Shown: piece by piece, positions 10,912 to 19,275 of the stretch
Layout of the letters: every line of letters starts with the position of its first letter
Position numbering within the stretch: the stretch's first letter is position 1
NCBI GenBank assembly: GCA_016708955.1
Contig: JADJES010000014.1
Coordinates: 1-59,108 of the forward strand
DNA length: 59,108 bases
Direction: 5' to 3'
Origin: Nitrosomonas sp.
GTDB lineage: Bacteria > Pseudomonadota > Gammaproteobacteria > Burkholderiales > Nitrosomonadaceae
Translations under genes and position numbers: made by a program
Notes under the pieces: model-generated
Told to the model about the DNA's origin: nothing
The model's database searches: none
Seen by the model: the letters and a program-made list of their open reading frames with translations, nothing else

Positions 10912-11006
10912 TAATATGTTGATCCCGTTCATAGTAATCCTGTTGAGCCATGCATGGAATCAACGGTGTTTTCTTAGGAATTGATCTGTTAACAGGATGA
11001 TCAGAA

Positions 11007-12236
11007 ATGACAAATTTTAGTATAAGCCGACGCAACAGAATTTTGAGCTTGACCGCATTGCTATTGAGTTTGTGCTGGAGTAATAGTTGGGCTGCCATTA
11101 CACCGGCAAAAAAACCAGTGCCAAAGGACTGCGTGCCATTGGGGAATTGGGTTATTCCAGGTTCTGGTCAGACCACGCAGCAGGAGGTCATTGCACGCGC
11201 GGCAAAATCATCAGTCGTGCTTCTGGGTGAAACGCATGTCAATGCTGATCATCACCGCTGGCAACTGCAAACACTGGTTGCCTTGCATGCGGTGCGTCCG
11301 AATATGGTGATCGGATTTGAGATGTTTCCACGCCGGGTACAGGCGGTATTGGACAAATGGGTAGCCGGTGAGTTAACAGAAAAAGAATTTCTCCGGGCGG
11401 CGGAGTGGGATCGGGTCTGGAATACCGATGCCAATTTGTATCTACCCTTGTTTCATTTTGCGCGCATGAATCATATCCCCATGCGGGCTTTGAACATTGA
11501 AGCCAATCTGCGGCGTCTAGTGTCTGAAAAAGGTTTTTATGGCGTTTCAATAGAACAACGTGAAGGATTGACGCGGCCTGCCGAACCAAGTCAGGCCTAT
11601 CTGGATTATTTATTTCCGATTTATAAGCAGCATGATCGCAAAGATAAGCAAAAAGGGGAAATGAATCAGGATGATCCGGATTTCAGGCGCTTTATTTCCG
11701 GGCAACAATTGTGGGATCGCGCCATGGCGCAGGTCCTGCATAGAGCTTTAGCGGAATCTACCGGTTCAGAAAAACCCTTGGTTGTCGGTGTCATGGGCGC
11801 AGGCCATGTGCTGCATGGTTTTGGTGTTACCCATCAGTTGCATGATCTGGGTGTCAAGAATGTTGCTGCATTATTGCCGTGGGACAGCGATAAATCCTGC
11901 AAAAATCTCGTGAAGGGTGTGGCGGATGCCGTGTTTGGCGTTCTGCCCAATGTTTCCGAATCTTTTCAGCCGCAATTCCAGCGGCTGGGTATCCGCTTTG
12001 AAATGGGCAGAGGCGGGGCTGTGGTGCTGCAAGTTGAGAAAAATAGCATAGCCGAGGCTGCCAAGTTGCAGGATTCCGATGTGATTCTTGAAATGGCCGG
12101 TTTGCCGCTTAAAAATACCGAGGATGTTGTCACCATCGTGAAACGTCAAGCGCCGGGAACCTGGTTGCCATTAAAAATCAAACGAGATGATCAAGAAATG
12201 CAAATCATCGCCAAGTTTCCATTACTCAAACATTAA
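11007..12236 (+). CDS. ChaN-like haem-binding uptake protein with C-terminal PDZ domain
   Basis: A 409-residue exported protein. The signal peptide covers about residues 1-29 (LTALLLSLCWSNSWA). The central domain (about 50-300) is the ChaN/DUF399 fold, related to Tiki/EreA proteins: VVLLGETHVNADHHRWQL, VIGFEMFPRR, DRVWN and VMGAGHVLHGFGV with conserved Glu and His. ChaN from Campylobacter binds haem and is proposed to act in iron uptake. The C-terminal part (about 315-405) looks like a PDZ domain: GRGGAVVLQVEKNSIAEAA, LQDSDVILEMAG. PDZ fused to ChaN suggests docking to a membrane or peptidase partner; the next gene, 18 bp downstream on the same strand, is such a peptidase. Function here is inference. 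Confidence 0.87.
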   Translation: MTNFSISRRNRILSLTALLLSLCWSNSWAAITPAKKPVPKDCVPLGNWVIPGSGQTTQQEVIARAAKSSVVLLGETHVNADHHRWQLQTLVALHAVRPNMVIGFEMFPRRVQAVLDKWVAGELTEKEFLRAAEWDRVWNTDANLYLPLFHFARMNHIPMRALNIEANLRRLVSEKGFYGVSIEQREGLTRPAEPSQAYLDYLFPIYKQHDRKDKQKGEMNQDDPDFRRFISGQQLWDRAMAQVLHRALAESTGSEKPLVVGVMGAGHVLHGFGVTHQLHDLGVKNVAALLPWDSDKSCKNLVKGVADAVFGVLPNVSESFQPQFQRLGIRFEMGRGGAVVLQVEKNSIAEAAKLQDSDVILEMAGLPLKNTEDVVTIVKRQAPGTWLPLKIKRDDQEMQIIAKFPLLKH

Positions 12237-12254
12237 TCAACATTCCATTATCTT

Positions 12255-14288
12255 ATGACAGGCCGCACATTCATCAGAAATTTTCTCATTTTTTTATTCA
12301 TCGGCAGCGTTGCACAGCTTGCTTTTGCGGCCCCCGTCCAATATAACGCCATTGATTACGATATAACGGTACGGATCGACCCCATCGCCCGCACCATCGA
12401 AGGCAAAAGCATCATCACGGTTAAAAATCCCAGGGAAATTAACCTGGTGCTGGGGCAGACATTTGAAGTCACCGAAGCGCTATTTAATGGCAGCTTACTG
12501 GGCATCGGCCGTGAACAGGCCAATCAGCCGCATGTTTGGAAGATCCCCTTTAATTTCAGTCAACAGCATCAGTTTGAGATTCATTGGCGGGGGAAATTGG
12601 CGCAACTGGACGACTCACTCGATCATCAGCAGACTTTGGGTAGACCGGTTGCAGTCAGCGGTGAAGCCGGTACCTTTTTACCCGATGCATCCGGCTGGTA
12701 TCCACGCGTTGCAGATGGATTGGCGCGCTATAAAGTCACACTGGAATTGCCTGCCGGGCAGCGTGGCCTAGTGGCAGGGCGGTTGATTGAAGAGAGCGAA
12801 TCGGCACAAGGCTATCGCGCCGCTTTTGAATTTTCGCATCCCGCCGAAGGAATTGATTTGATGGCCGGGCCGTATGGAATTGAAACGCAGACGCACGAAA
12901 ATATCAACAATCGGCCGATTCAACTGCGCACCTACTTCCATCCGCAAATCAGCAACTTGTCACGCGATTATCTGGATGCCGTCAAACGCTATCTGACTCT
13001 GTATGAAAAATGGATAGGCGAGTATCCGTACAGCGAATTCAGCATTGTCTCCAGCCCCACGCCGACCGGTTTTGGTATGCCGACATTGACCTATCTCGGC
13101 ATCAATGTGCTGCAACTGCCGTTTATCCGCGATACCTCGCTCGGCCACGAAGTGCTGCACAACTGGTGGGGCAATGGGGTTTATCCGGATTACAGGAGCG
13201 GCAACTGGTCGGAAGGGCTGACCACTTTCATGGCCGATTATGCGTACAAAGAGCAGGAAAGCAGCGAGGCCGCGCGTGAAATGCGCCTGGGCTGGTTGCG
13301 TGACTTTGCCGCGCTGCAACCGGGACAGGATGCCGCGCTGACCGCATTTACCTCGCGCACACATAGCGCATCGAAGATTGTCGGGTATAACAAAGCGGCG
13401 ATGTTTTTCTTCATGCTGCGGGATCATTTGGGTGAAACGGTCTTTAATCTCGGCATCCAAGGATTGTGGGCTGTTCAGCGCTTCAAAGTCACCTCCTGGC
13501 AACATCTGCAGAAAATGTTTGAAATGATTTCAGGGAAAAATCTGCAACCGTTCTTTACGCAATGGCTGGAACGCACCGGTGCACCGGAAATCACCATCAG
13601 CGAAGCGAAAAACACTCCGGCGGATTCAGGCTATGGGTTATCGATCACACTGAAACAATCCGAACCGGCGTATCAACTACGGGTTCCGATTGCGATCCAG
13701 AGTCAGGAAAAAACAGAAATTCAATGGCTCGATTTACACCAGGAGCAGCAAACATTCACGCTGACATTGCCGGATAAACCGTTATCCGTCTCACTTGATC
13801 CGGATTTGCGCTTGTTCCGTCAATTAGCGCCTAATGAGGCACCGCCCATCCTGCGCGAAGTGATGGTCAATCCCACCACCGAAACCATCGTGTTGTCAGA
13901 CAAAGGCGAAATCCGCAAAATCGCAGAGACCCTCGCCAGCAAACTGCAACAGCGCGCACCCAAACTCATCGCAGCCAATCAGCAACTCTCCGCAGCGCCC
14001 ACACTGGTCATCGGCCTGCAACCTGAAATCGATGCCTGGCTTGCCGCCAAACAACTGCCAGCCAGACCGGATGAAATCAACAAAAAAGGCACCGCGCAAG
14101 CCTGGACACTGGCTCGCGCCGACGGCGCATCACTGGCTATCGTGTCCGCAAAAGATGCCGCGTCACTCGAAGCGCTGATACGCCCGCTACCGCATTATGG
14201 GCGGCAGAGTTATATTGCGTTTGATGGCCGGGAAGCGATTGAGAAAGGGATTTGGCCGATGCAGGTGCGGACGGTTATGGTTGAGTGA
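12255..14288 (+). CDS. Exported M1-family-type zinc metallopeptidase
   Basis: A 677-residue protein with a signal peptide (about 1-25, FLIFLFIGSVAQLAFA). The N-terminal half is a beta-rich M1-type domain. The catalytic domain has the zinc motif HEVLH at residues 298-302 and the third ligand Glu in NWSEGLT at 320. The usual aminopeptidase exopeptidase motif GxMEN is replaced by GFGMPTLTYLG, so it may not be a classical aminopeptidase. The region from about 540 on is unusual for M1 enzymes (KGEIRKIAETLASKL, then a C-terminal alpha/beta-looking segment) and may be a separate domain. Its start lies 18 bp after the ChaN-PDZ gene, suggesting one transcript. Substrate unknown. Confidence 0.85.
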   Translation: MTGRTFIRNFLIFLFIGSVAQLAFAAPVQYNAIDYDITVRIDPIARTIEGKSIITVKNPREINLVLGQTFEVTEALFNGSLLGIGREQANQPHVWKIPFNFSQQHQFEIHWRGKLAQLDDSLDHQQTLGRPVAVSGEAGTFLPDASGWYPRVADGLARYKVTLELPAGQRGLVAGRLIEESESAQGYRAAFEFSHPAEGIDLMAGPYGIETQTHENINNRPIQLRTYFHPQISNLSRDYLDAVKRYLTLYEKWIGEYPYSEFSIVSSPTPTGFGMPTLTYLGINVLQLPFIRDTSLGHEVLHNWWGNGVYPDYRSGNWSEGLTTFMADYAYKEQESSEAAREMRLGWLRDFAALQPGQDAALTAFTSRTHSASKIVGYNKAAMFFFMLRDHLGETVFNLGIQGLWAVQRFKVTSWQHLQKMFEMISGKNLQPFFTQWLERTGAPEITISEAKNTPADSGYGLSITLKQSEPAYQLRVPIAIQSQEKTEIQWLDLHQEQQTFTLTLPDKPLSVSLDPDLRLFRQLAPNEAPPILREVMVNPTTETIVLSDKGEIRKIAETLASKLQQRAPKLIAANQQLSAAPTLVIGLQPEIDAWLAAKQLPARPDEINKKGTAQAWTLARADGASLAIVSAKDAASLEALIRPLPHYGRQSYIAFDGREAIEKGIWPMQVRTVMVE

Positions 14289-14422
14289 TGGCTGAGTGTA
14301 TGATTGTGAGGGGATTTTTGTTTTGGGTGACTTGCGATGATTCGGTACCTAGCCCCATGACCCCACTGAATACGCGTCAGAGAATCGAATCCCCAAAGTT
14401 TAGAGGCGCCCTTTAGACGTTG
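14289..14422. other. Short gap between convergent genes
   Basis: No coding frame or clear terminator hairpin with a T-tract is seen between the end of the M1 peptidase gene and the end of the PIN-domain gene. Confidence 0.4.
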
Positions 14423-14812
14423 TTAACCTTTTGCTCGGTATAATTTGACTTTAATAACTTGGCCCAATATTTGGAAATGTTTGTCGAGCGAGAATATTGC
14501 ACAGTGGTTTTCCTTTGCATTTTGAGCAATGATGAGATCGGGAATGCCAATCCCATTGGATCCGGATTTTAAGCACTTTAATTGCGTATCCATAATATCG
14601 TCCCAATCAATTTGCAGCGGGAGTCGATTTATTTCGCTCAGCAATTTAACTACTTTTGCTTGGCGCTTCAGCTTTAAGAAGGGGATTAATTCGGCCAAAA
14701 TCAAATCGTTGGTAACGATAACGTTTTCGTCGATGAGATCATCCAGTTCGGCTGATTTGTTACCGGTTCGAAAATAATCGATCCAGACAGACGTATCGAC
14801 CAATACCGGCAT
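14423..14812 (-). CDS. vapC: PIN-domain toxin (VapC type)
   Basis: A 129-residue PIN ribonuclease, the toxin of a type II toxin-antitoxin pair. The acidic residues that hold the metal are present: Asp in VLVDTSVWIDYF, Glu in LILAELIPF, Asp in GIPDLIIAQ and Asp in FSLDKHF. VapC enzymes cleave tRNA or rRNA; the target here is unknown. Its start overlaps the stop of the antitoxin gene by one base, indicating translational coupling. Confidence 0.92.
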   Translation of the reverse strand: MPVLVDTSVWIDYFRTGNKSAELDDLIDENVIVTNDLILAELIPFLKLKRQAKVVKLLSEINRLPLQIDWDDIMDTQLKCLKSGSNGIGIPDLIIAQNAKENHCAIFSLDKHFQILGQVIKVKLYRAKG

Positions 14813-15006
14813 TACTGGCGCACTCGAATTTTATCAAGGTTAATATCCAATTCGATTTTTCCCTTGAATTTCTTAAGATCCGAAATTTTTGATTTCCGGA
14901 TTAACTCCTCTAGTGCCAACACGATAACAGCTGTTTTGGTTTCGGCGTGGGTTACTCGCATTGCTTCGTTTAACAAGTTTTCGGGTAAATCTAGAGTGGT
15001 TCTCAT
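14812..15006 (-). CDS. vapB: VapB-type antitoxin
   Basis: A 64-residue protein beginning MRTTLDLPENLLNEAMRVT, the ribbon-helix-helix style N-terminus of one VapB group that binds DNA and represses its own operon. The C-terminal part (about 45-64, KFKGKIELDINLDKIRVRQ) should wrap the toxin. A strong ribosome binding site (AAGGAG) lies a few bases before the ATG. It is the first gene of the two-gene operon with the PIN toxin. Confidence 0.9.
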   Translation of the reverse strand: MRTTLDLPENLLNEAMRVTHAETKTAVIVLALEELIRKSKISDLKKFKGKIELDINLDKIRVRQ

Positions 15007-15225
15007 GATATCTCCTTATGTAATGCATGCAAGTGTAGGCAATTATGCATAAAGGATCAAGGTTGGTGTTTGAATTAAACGGCCTGCACGAGATACTGCA
15101 TGATTACTCCCTTTGTAAATTCAGAATGGGTATTTTGCCGTTTTTTGAAGTGTGCGCGCATTTTTAATTTATCGAGACCCCTAATGCCGCAAGAACAATT
15201 ATTCTTGGTTATAGACCTGGCCCTT
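15007..15225. promoter_or_regulatory. Upstream region of the vapBC operon
   Basis: Non-coding on inspection. It must hold the vapB promoter on the minus strand. The palindromic pieces TAATGCATGCA and AATTATGCATAA near 15020-15055 are candidate antitoxin operators, but this is a guess. Confidence 0.3.
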
Positions 15226-15318
15226 TGATGCGTGGCTATCAATTGCATCCAACGACAATTGGGGTTATGCTTCGCGAGCATAAAGAACAGGAATTTTTGA
15301 TTCTAGACACCGTTTTTT
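15226..15318 (+). pseudogene. Relic of a RAYT transposase 3' end
   Basis: On the plus strand the text reads YQLHPTTIGVM followed by REHKE, matching the C-terminal helix-turn-helix tail of the intact RAYT at 15839-16687 (YQLHPTTIGVIVRKYK). It is followed by ATTCTAGACACCGTTTT, which recurs near 19190. Everything upstream of the tail is lost or unrecognisable. Confidence 0.7.
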
Positions 15319-15464
15319 GTTTGTTCTCTACAATGCATCAACCTGCAATTGAATCAGTCAATGCTATGTGGTAGGCTTGCATTCACTTGGATCGAAATAT
15401 CGGGTGGGTCACAGTGGGCCGGGAAAGCGGCTCCGAATACAACGCAGGAGATGGGTGGACAGTC

Positions 15465-15746
15465 ATGAGCAAGCGCTTCCTAAGGTGGGTCGAGACCTGG
15501 ATCGAGGAAAACATCCCTCCCGGCGCCAATCCCGACATTGAGAGTCACGAGACGCGGGCAGAGCGGCTGACGGATAAACTGTTCGCCGAGGCGGCCGCGG
15601 CCGGCTTCTCAAAGTTTGAGACCGAGGAGGAACGGGAGCGCATCCCGTCCCTAGTCCAGACTGCGGTCTCGGACAGCACCGACTTCGACGTCGATGCCTA
15701 TATACTCAAGTCGCAACTGGCGAGGGAGAATGAAGACGGCGACTGA
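15465..15746 (+). CDS. DUF768-type hypothetical protein, probably imported
   Basis: A 93-residue acidic protein starting MSKRFLRWVETWIEENIP at ATG 15465; an ATG at 15387 in the same frame would add 26 residues of less convincing sequence. It resembles DUF768 proteins, small proteins common in Rhizobiales (family recalled, not searched). The stretch is clearly richer in GC and uses different codons from its neighbours (gaggcggccgcggccggc), so recent transfer from an alphaproteobacterium is plausible. It sits between a RAYT relic and an intact RAYT gene. Function unknown. Confidence 0.65.
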   Translation: MSKRFLRWVETWIEENIPPGANPDIESHETRAERLTDKLFAEAAAAGFSKFETEEERERIPSLVQTAVSDSTDFDVDAYILKSQLARENEDGD

Positions 15747-15785
15747 GCTCCTCCGTCCTCCGTCCCGCGGAGCAGAAAAGCAGAG

Positions 15786-15838
15786 CAGAAAAGGGTCAGG
15801 TCGCGAATAAAGAAAAATAAGTGTATACTACACACGCC
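15786..15838. repeat. RAYT leader motif (GGGTCAGGT type)
   Basis: The text AGGGTCAGGTCGCGAATAAA precedes the first RAYT gene; AATAAAGAAAAAT is shared with the second RAYT copy (near 24548-24560) and a similar GAATCAAGAAAAAT with a relic near 33977-33990. It is probably part of the end or recognition repeat of this transposase family. Confidence 0.6.
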
Positions 15839-16687
15839 ATGACAAGACCACTCCGTTTAGAATTCCCGAATGCGCTTTATCACGTCACATCGCGTGGAGA
15901 TCGCCGCGAAGCCATTTTTGAAGATGACGATGACCGGGTAAGGTTTTTAGAAATTCTTGGGATGGTTGTGTTGGATCATAACTGGCTGTGCCACAGTTAC
16001 TGTTTGATGGATAACCATTATCATCTGATCATTGAAACGCTTGACGGGAATTTGTCAAAAGGTATGCGCCAGCTCAATGGTGTTTATACTCAAGCATCGA
16101 ATCGCCGGCATGGACGTGGCGGTCATCTTTTTCAAGGGCGTTACAAAGCAATCCTGGTGGATAAAGATCGCTATTTGCTTGAGCTTTCCCGCTATGTTGT
16201 TTTGAATCCGTTAAGAGCCAAAGGCATGGTCAAACGGCTTGAAGACTGGCCGTGGAGCAGCTATCCGGCAATGGCGGGTGATGCTGCCAAACCCGAATGG
16301 CTGACAACGGACTGGATTTTGTCTTTGTTTGGGAAACAAAGGAGAATTGCAACGGAAAAATACCGGCAATTTGTCCTGGAAGGTGTGCAACATCAACCTG
16401 AGATATGGTCGAATTTGAAGGGACAAATTTATTTAGGGGATGCCGCTTTCGTGACTGAAATGCAGAAAAGAATCGGCAGGGAAAAGGACGATTTAAATAT
16501 ACCCCAGCAGCAAAAGCGGCCGATTGCAAAGCCTCTGTCTGAGATTGCAGCGCAACACCAAGACCGCAAAGCAGCGATCATTGCCGCTTACAAAACCGGC
16601 GCATACAGCCAACGAGAAATCGGCGAATTCTATCAATTGCACCCGACGACGATTGGAGTTATTGTTCGTAAGTATAAGGATTCTTAA
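15839..16687 (+). CDS. REP-associated tyrosine transposase (RAYT, Y1 family), copy 1
   Basis: HUH-type single-strand transposase related to TnpA of IS200/IS605 that mobilises or maintains REP repeats. The ATG at 15839 gives MTRPLRLEFPNALYHVTSRG, the family's usual start; an ATG 18 bp upstream is possible. The metal-binding HUH motif is in MDNHYHLIIE and the nucleophilic Tyr is probably in SRYVVLNPLRA. After the catalytic domain (about 1-190) a C-terminal extension ends in a helix-turn-helix (YSQREIGEFYQLHPTTIGVI) that likely reads DNA. 282 residues, apparently intact. A second, frameshifted copy is at 24579-25441. Confidence 0.9.
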   Translation: MTRPLRLEFPNALYHVTSRGDRREAIFEDDDDRVRFLEILGMVVLDHNWLCHSYCLMDNHYHLIIETLDGNLSKGMRQLNGVYTQASNRRHGRGGHLFQGRYKAILVDKDRYLLELSRYVVLNPLRAKGMVKRLEDWPWSSYPAMAGDAAKPEWLTTDWILSLFGKQRRIATEKYRQFVLEGVQHQPEIWSNLKGQIYLGDAAFVTEMQKRIGREKDDLNIPQQQKRPIAKPLSEIAAQHQDRKAAIIAAYKTGAYSQREIGEFYQLHPTTIGVIVRKYKDS

Positions 16688-16852
16688 TTCTGGAACCATT
16701 TTTACCAGTAATTTACCCAAGACTATTGCTGCGAAAAGCCAGATAATCCCCCCAATTAAATTCAACCCGCCGCTGGCAGCTGCTAGAAACCTCAAGTAGA
16801 AAAAGGTTTAAAACGCTTCCGCGTTGCGGTGTACGACTCCGGACACTATTCA
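16688..16852. other. Gap with possible truncated membrane-protein start
   Basis: On the minus strand a hydrophobic N-terminus-like stretch (GGLNLIGGIIWLFAAIVLGKLL) begins near 16795 and runs into the RAYT 3' end. It may be a gene cut off by the RAYT insertion. Too short to name. Confidence 0.25.
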
Positions 16853-19036
16853 ATGGAAATCAAAGTTAATTTTCTCGACAATCTCAGACTTGAAGCTAAG
16901 TTTGATGATTTCACTGTCATCACTGATCAGCCTATTCGCTACAAAGGTGATGGCTCAGCACCCAGTCCTTTTGATTACTTCTTGGCTTCATCGGCCCTTT
17001 GTGCGGGCTATTTTGTGCGGGTGTATTGTTTGTCCCGTGACATCCCTACTGAAAACATCAGATTATCGCAGAACAATATTGTTGATCCTGAAAACCGTTA
17101 TAACCAAATCTTTCAAATCCAAGTGGAGCTGCCAGAAAATATTTCTGATAAAGATCGCCAAGGTATCTTAAGATCGATTGACCGCTGTACAGTGAAAAAA
17201 GTAGTGGAAACTGGCCCTGAGTTTAAAATCGAGCCGATTAAGAGCCTCGACGAAGAAACACAAATCCTGCTGATGGGTCGATCAGAAGGCGATTCGAGCA
17301 CTTACATTTTAGGGAAAGACCTGTCACTTGAACAAACCATCTCGAACATGACGGGTATTTTGGCCGGCCTTGGCATGAAGATCGAGATTGCCTCTTGGCG
17401 CAATATCGTGCCCAATGTGTGGTTGCTGCATATACGCGATGCGGCCTCGCCTGCGTGTTTTACCAACGGGAAAGGCTCAACCAAAGAGAGCGCGCTTTGC
17501 TCGGCGCTAGGTGAGTTTATCGAGCGCCTTAACTGCAATTTCTTTTACAACGATCAGTACTTTGGCGAAGAAATTGCCAACCACGGCTTTGTACATTATC
17601 CCAATGAAAAATGGTTTAAGCCGGGGCCAAATGACGAGCTGCCAGCAGGCATTTTGGATGAATATTGTTTAGACATCTACAATCAAGACGGTGAACTGCG
17701 CGGCTCAAATCTGATTGACACCAACTCGGGTTTGGTTGAGCGTGGCATATGCGCTATCCCCTTTGTGCGTCAGTCCGATGGAGAAACCGTGTATTTCCCA
17801 TCTAATTTGATTGAGAACTTATTCTTAAGTAACGGTATGAGTGCCGGTAATAATCTGCATGAAGCGCAAGTGCAATGTTTATCGGAAATCTTCGAACGTG
17901 CGGTAAAGAAACAAATTATTGAAGAAGAGATTGCCTTGCCAGATGTGCCGCAACACGTGCTTGAGAAGTACCCAAGCATCTTAGAGGGCATTAACGCCCT
18001 GGAACAGAATGGTTTCCCCGTGGTGATTAAAGATGCTTCATTAGGCGGTCAATTCCCAGTAATGTGTGTGACGCTAATGAACCCAAAAACGGGTGGTGTA
18101 TTTGCATCATTCGGTGCCCATCCAAGCTTTGAAGTGGCGCTGGAGCGCAGTCTGACTGAGCTATTACAAGGCCGCAGCTTTGAAGGGCTAAATGATGTGC
18201 CACGACCAACCTTTAATAGCCTGGCAGTGACAGAGCCAGAAAATTTTGTTGAGCACTTTATTGATTCAACGGGTGTGATCTCTTGGCGCTTCTTTAGTAG
18301 CAAGCATGACTATGAATTCTGCGAGTGGGATTTCTCAGGCACCAACGAAGAGGAAAAAGATCGCTTATTGGACATTTTGAAGGGATTGGGCAAAGAAGTT
18401 TATATTGCCAATTTTAATGAACTGGGCGCCACAGCTTGCCGCATCCTCGTGCCGGATTATTCGGAAGTGTATCCAATCGAAGACCTTATTTGGGACAACA
18501 CCAACAAGGCGCTGGATTACCGCGAAGATATCTTGAATATTCACTCGCTGAGTGATGATGCCTTGGCGAGTTTGGTGGCGCGTTTAGAAGAAAGTCAGCT
18601 AGATAACTACACGGACATTAGAACCCTGATTGGAATTGAGTTCGATGAAAATACGGTTTGGGGAAAGCTGACTATTCTTGAGCTGAAAATTCTTATCACC
18701 CTTGCCTTAGGCAAGCTTGATGAGGCCATTGAGTTAGTAGAAGCATTCTTACAATACAACGACAACACCGTAGAGCGCGGCTTGTTCTATCAAGCAGTTC
18801 ATGCCGTACTTGAGATCACCTTGGACGAAACATTGGTGCTTGAGCATTTTATCGGCAACCTAAATAAAATGTTCGGTAAAAAAACCATGGACAATGTGAT
18901 CGGCTCTATAACTGGCGAAGTGAAATTCTTTGGCCTAACCAAAACCAGCATGAAGCTAGAAGGCTTAGACAAGCACTTAAGATTAATCGGAAGCTACAAA
19001 AAGCTTCATCAAGCCCGCGAGGCGAATAGAGCATAG
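16853..19036 (+). CDS. OsmC-YcaO fusion protein
   Basis: A 727-residue protein. Residues about 1-140 form an OsmC-type peroxiredoxin domain with both redox Cys (SSALCAGYF and DRCTVKKVVE). Residues about 180-570 form a YcaO domain with the ATP/Mg-binding helix SALGEFIERLNCNFF and family motifs such as RGICAIPFVRQ, NGMSAGN and ALTELLQG-like SLTELLQGRSFEG. The C-terminal 150 residues are helical and may be TPR-like. E. coli YcaO, which lacks OsmC, helps RimO methylthiolate ribosomal protein S12; the OsmC fusion form has no settled function known to me. The start MEIKVNF at 16853 was chosen over an in-frame start 24 bp upstream. Codon use resembles gammaproteobacteria more than the neighbouring genes. 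It stands alone between mobile-element remains. Confidence 0.9.
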   Translation: MEIKVNFLDNLRLEAKFDDFTVITDQPIRYKGDGSAPSPFDYFLASSALCAGYFVRVYCLSRDIPTENIRLSQNNIVDPENRYNQIFQIQVELPENISDKDRQGILRSIDRCTVKKVVETGPEFKIEPIKSLDEETQILLMGRSEGDSSTYILGKDLSLEQTISNMTGILAGLGMKIEIASWRNIVPNVWLLHIRDAASPACFTNGKGSTKESALCSALGEFIERLNCNFFYNDQYFGEEIANHGFVHYPNEKWFKPGPNDELPAGILDEYCLDIYNQDGELRGSNLIDTNSGLVERGICAIPFVRQSDGETVYFPSNLIENLFLSNGMSAGNNLHEAQVQCLSEIFERAVKKQIIEEEIALPDVPQHVLEKYPSILEGINALEQNGFPVVIKDASLGGQFPVMCVTLMNPKTGGVFASFGAHPSFEVALERSLTELLQGRSFEGLNDVPRPTFNSLAVTEPENFVEHFIDSTGVISWRFFSSKHDYEFCEWDFSGTNEEEKDRLLDILKGLGKEVYIANFNELGATACRILVPDYSEVYPIEDLIWDNTNKALDYREDILNIHSLSDDALASLVARLEESQLDNYTDIRTLIGIEFDENTVWGKLTILELKILITLALGKLDEAIELVEAFLQYNDNTVERGLFYQAVHAVLEITLDETLVLEHFIGNLNKMFGKKTMDNVIGSITGEVKFFGLTKTSMKLEGLDKHLRLIGSYKKLHQAREANRA

Positions 19037-19117
19037 CGGGTTGTCACTTGAAATTCCGGCGATACAATACTTAATTGTGCTTAATTGTGCTGAAATTCAA
19101 TCAAACTCAAAACAAAG

Positions 19118-19216
19118 GGGATCAGGTACGGAATCGCGGATATAGATTACAAAATTAAAATTCATGCAATCCATCGAAAATATTTTCAATTCTAGACACC
19201 GTTTTCGCAAGAATGA
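19118..19216. repeat. Small RAYT-derived non-coding element
   Basis: About 90 bp bounded by AGGGGATCAGGTACGGAATC on the left and ATTCTAGACACCGTTTTC on the right. The left part resembles RAYT leaders (GGGTCAGGT...GAAT). The right part is the same as the sequence after the RAYT relic near 15300. It carries no coding frame and could be a non-autonomous unit of the RAYT family. Confidence 0.5.
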
Positions 19217-19231
19217 TTGGCAAGACAAAGC

Positions 19232-19258
19232 CAAAAAAGGGAGCTAAAAAGCTCCCGT
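19232..19258 (-). terminator. Rho-independent terminator of the PEP-CTERM gene
   Basis: On the minus strand GGGAGCT, a TTTT loop and AGCTCCC form a 7-bp perfect stem followed by a run of six T. It lies 18 bp beyond the stop of the PEP-CTERM gene. Confidence 0.88.
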
Positions 19259-19275
19259 TCTGAATAATGTAAGGA

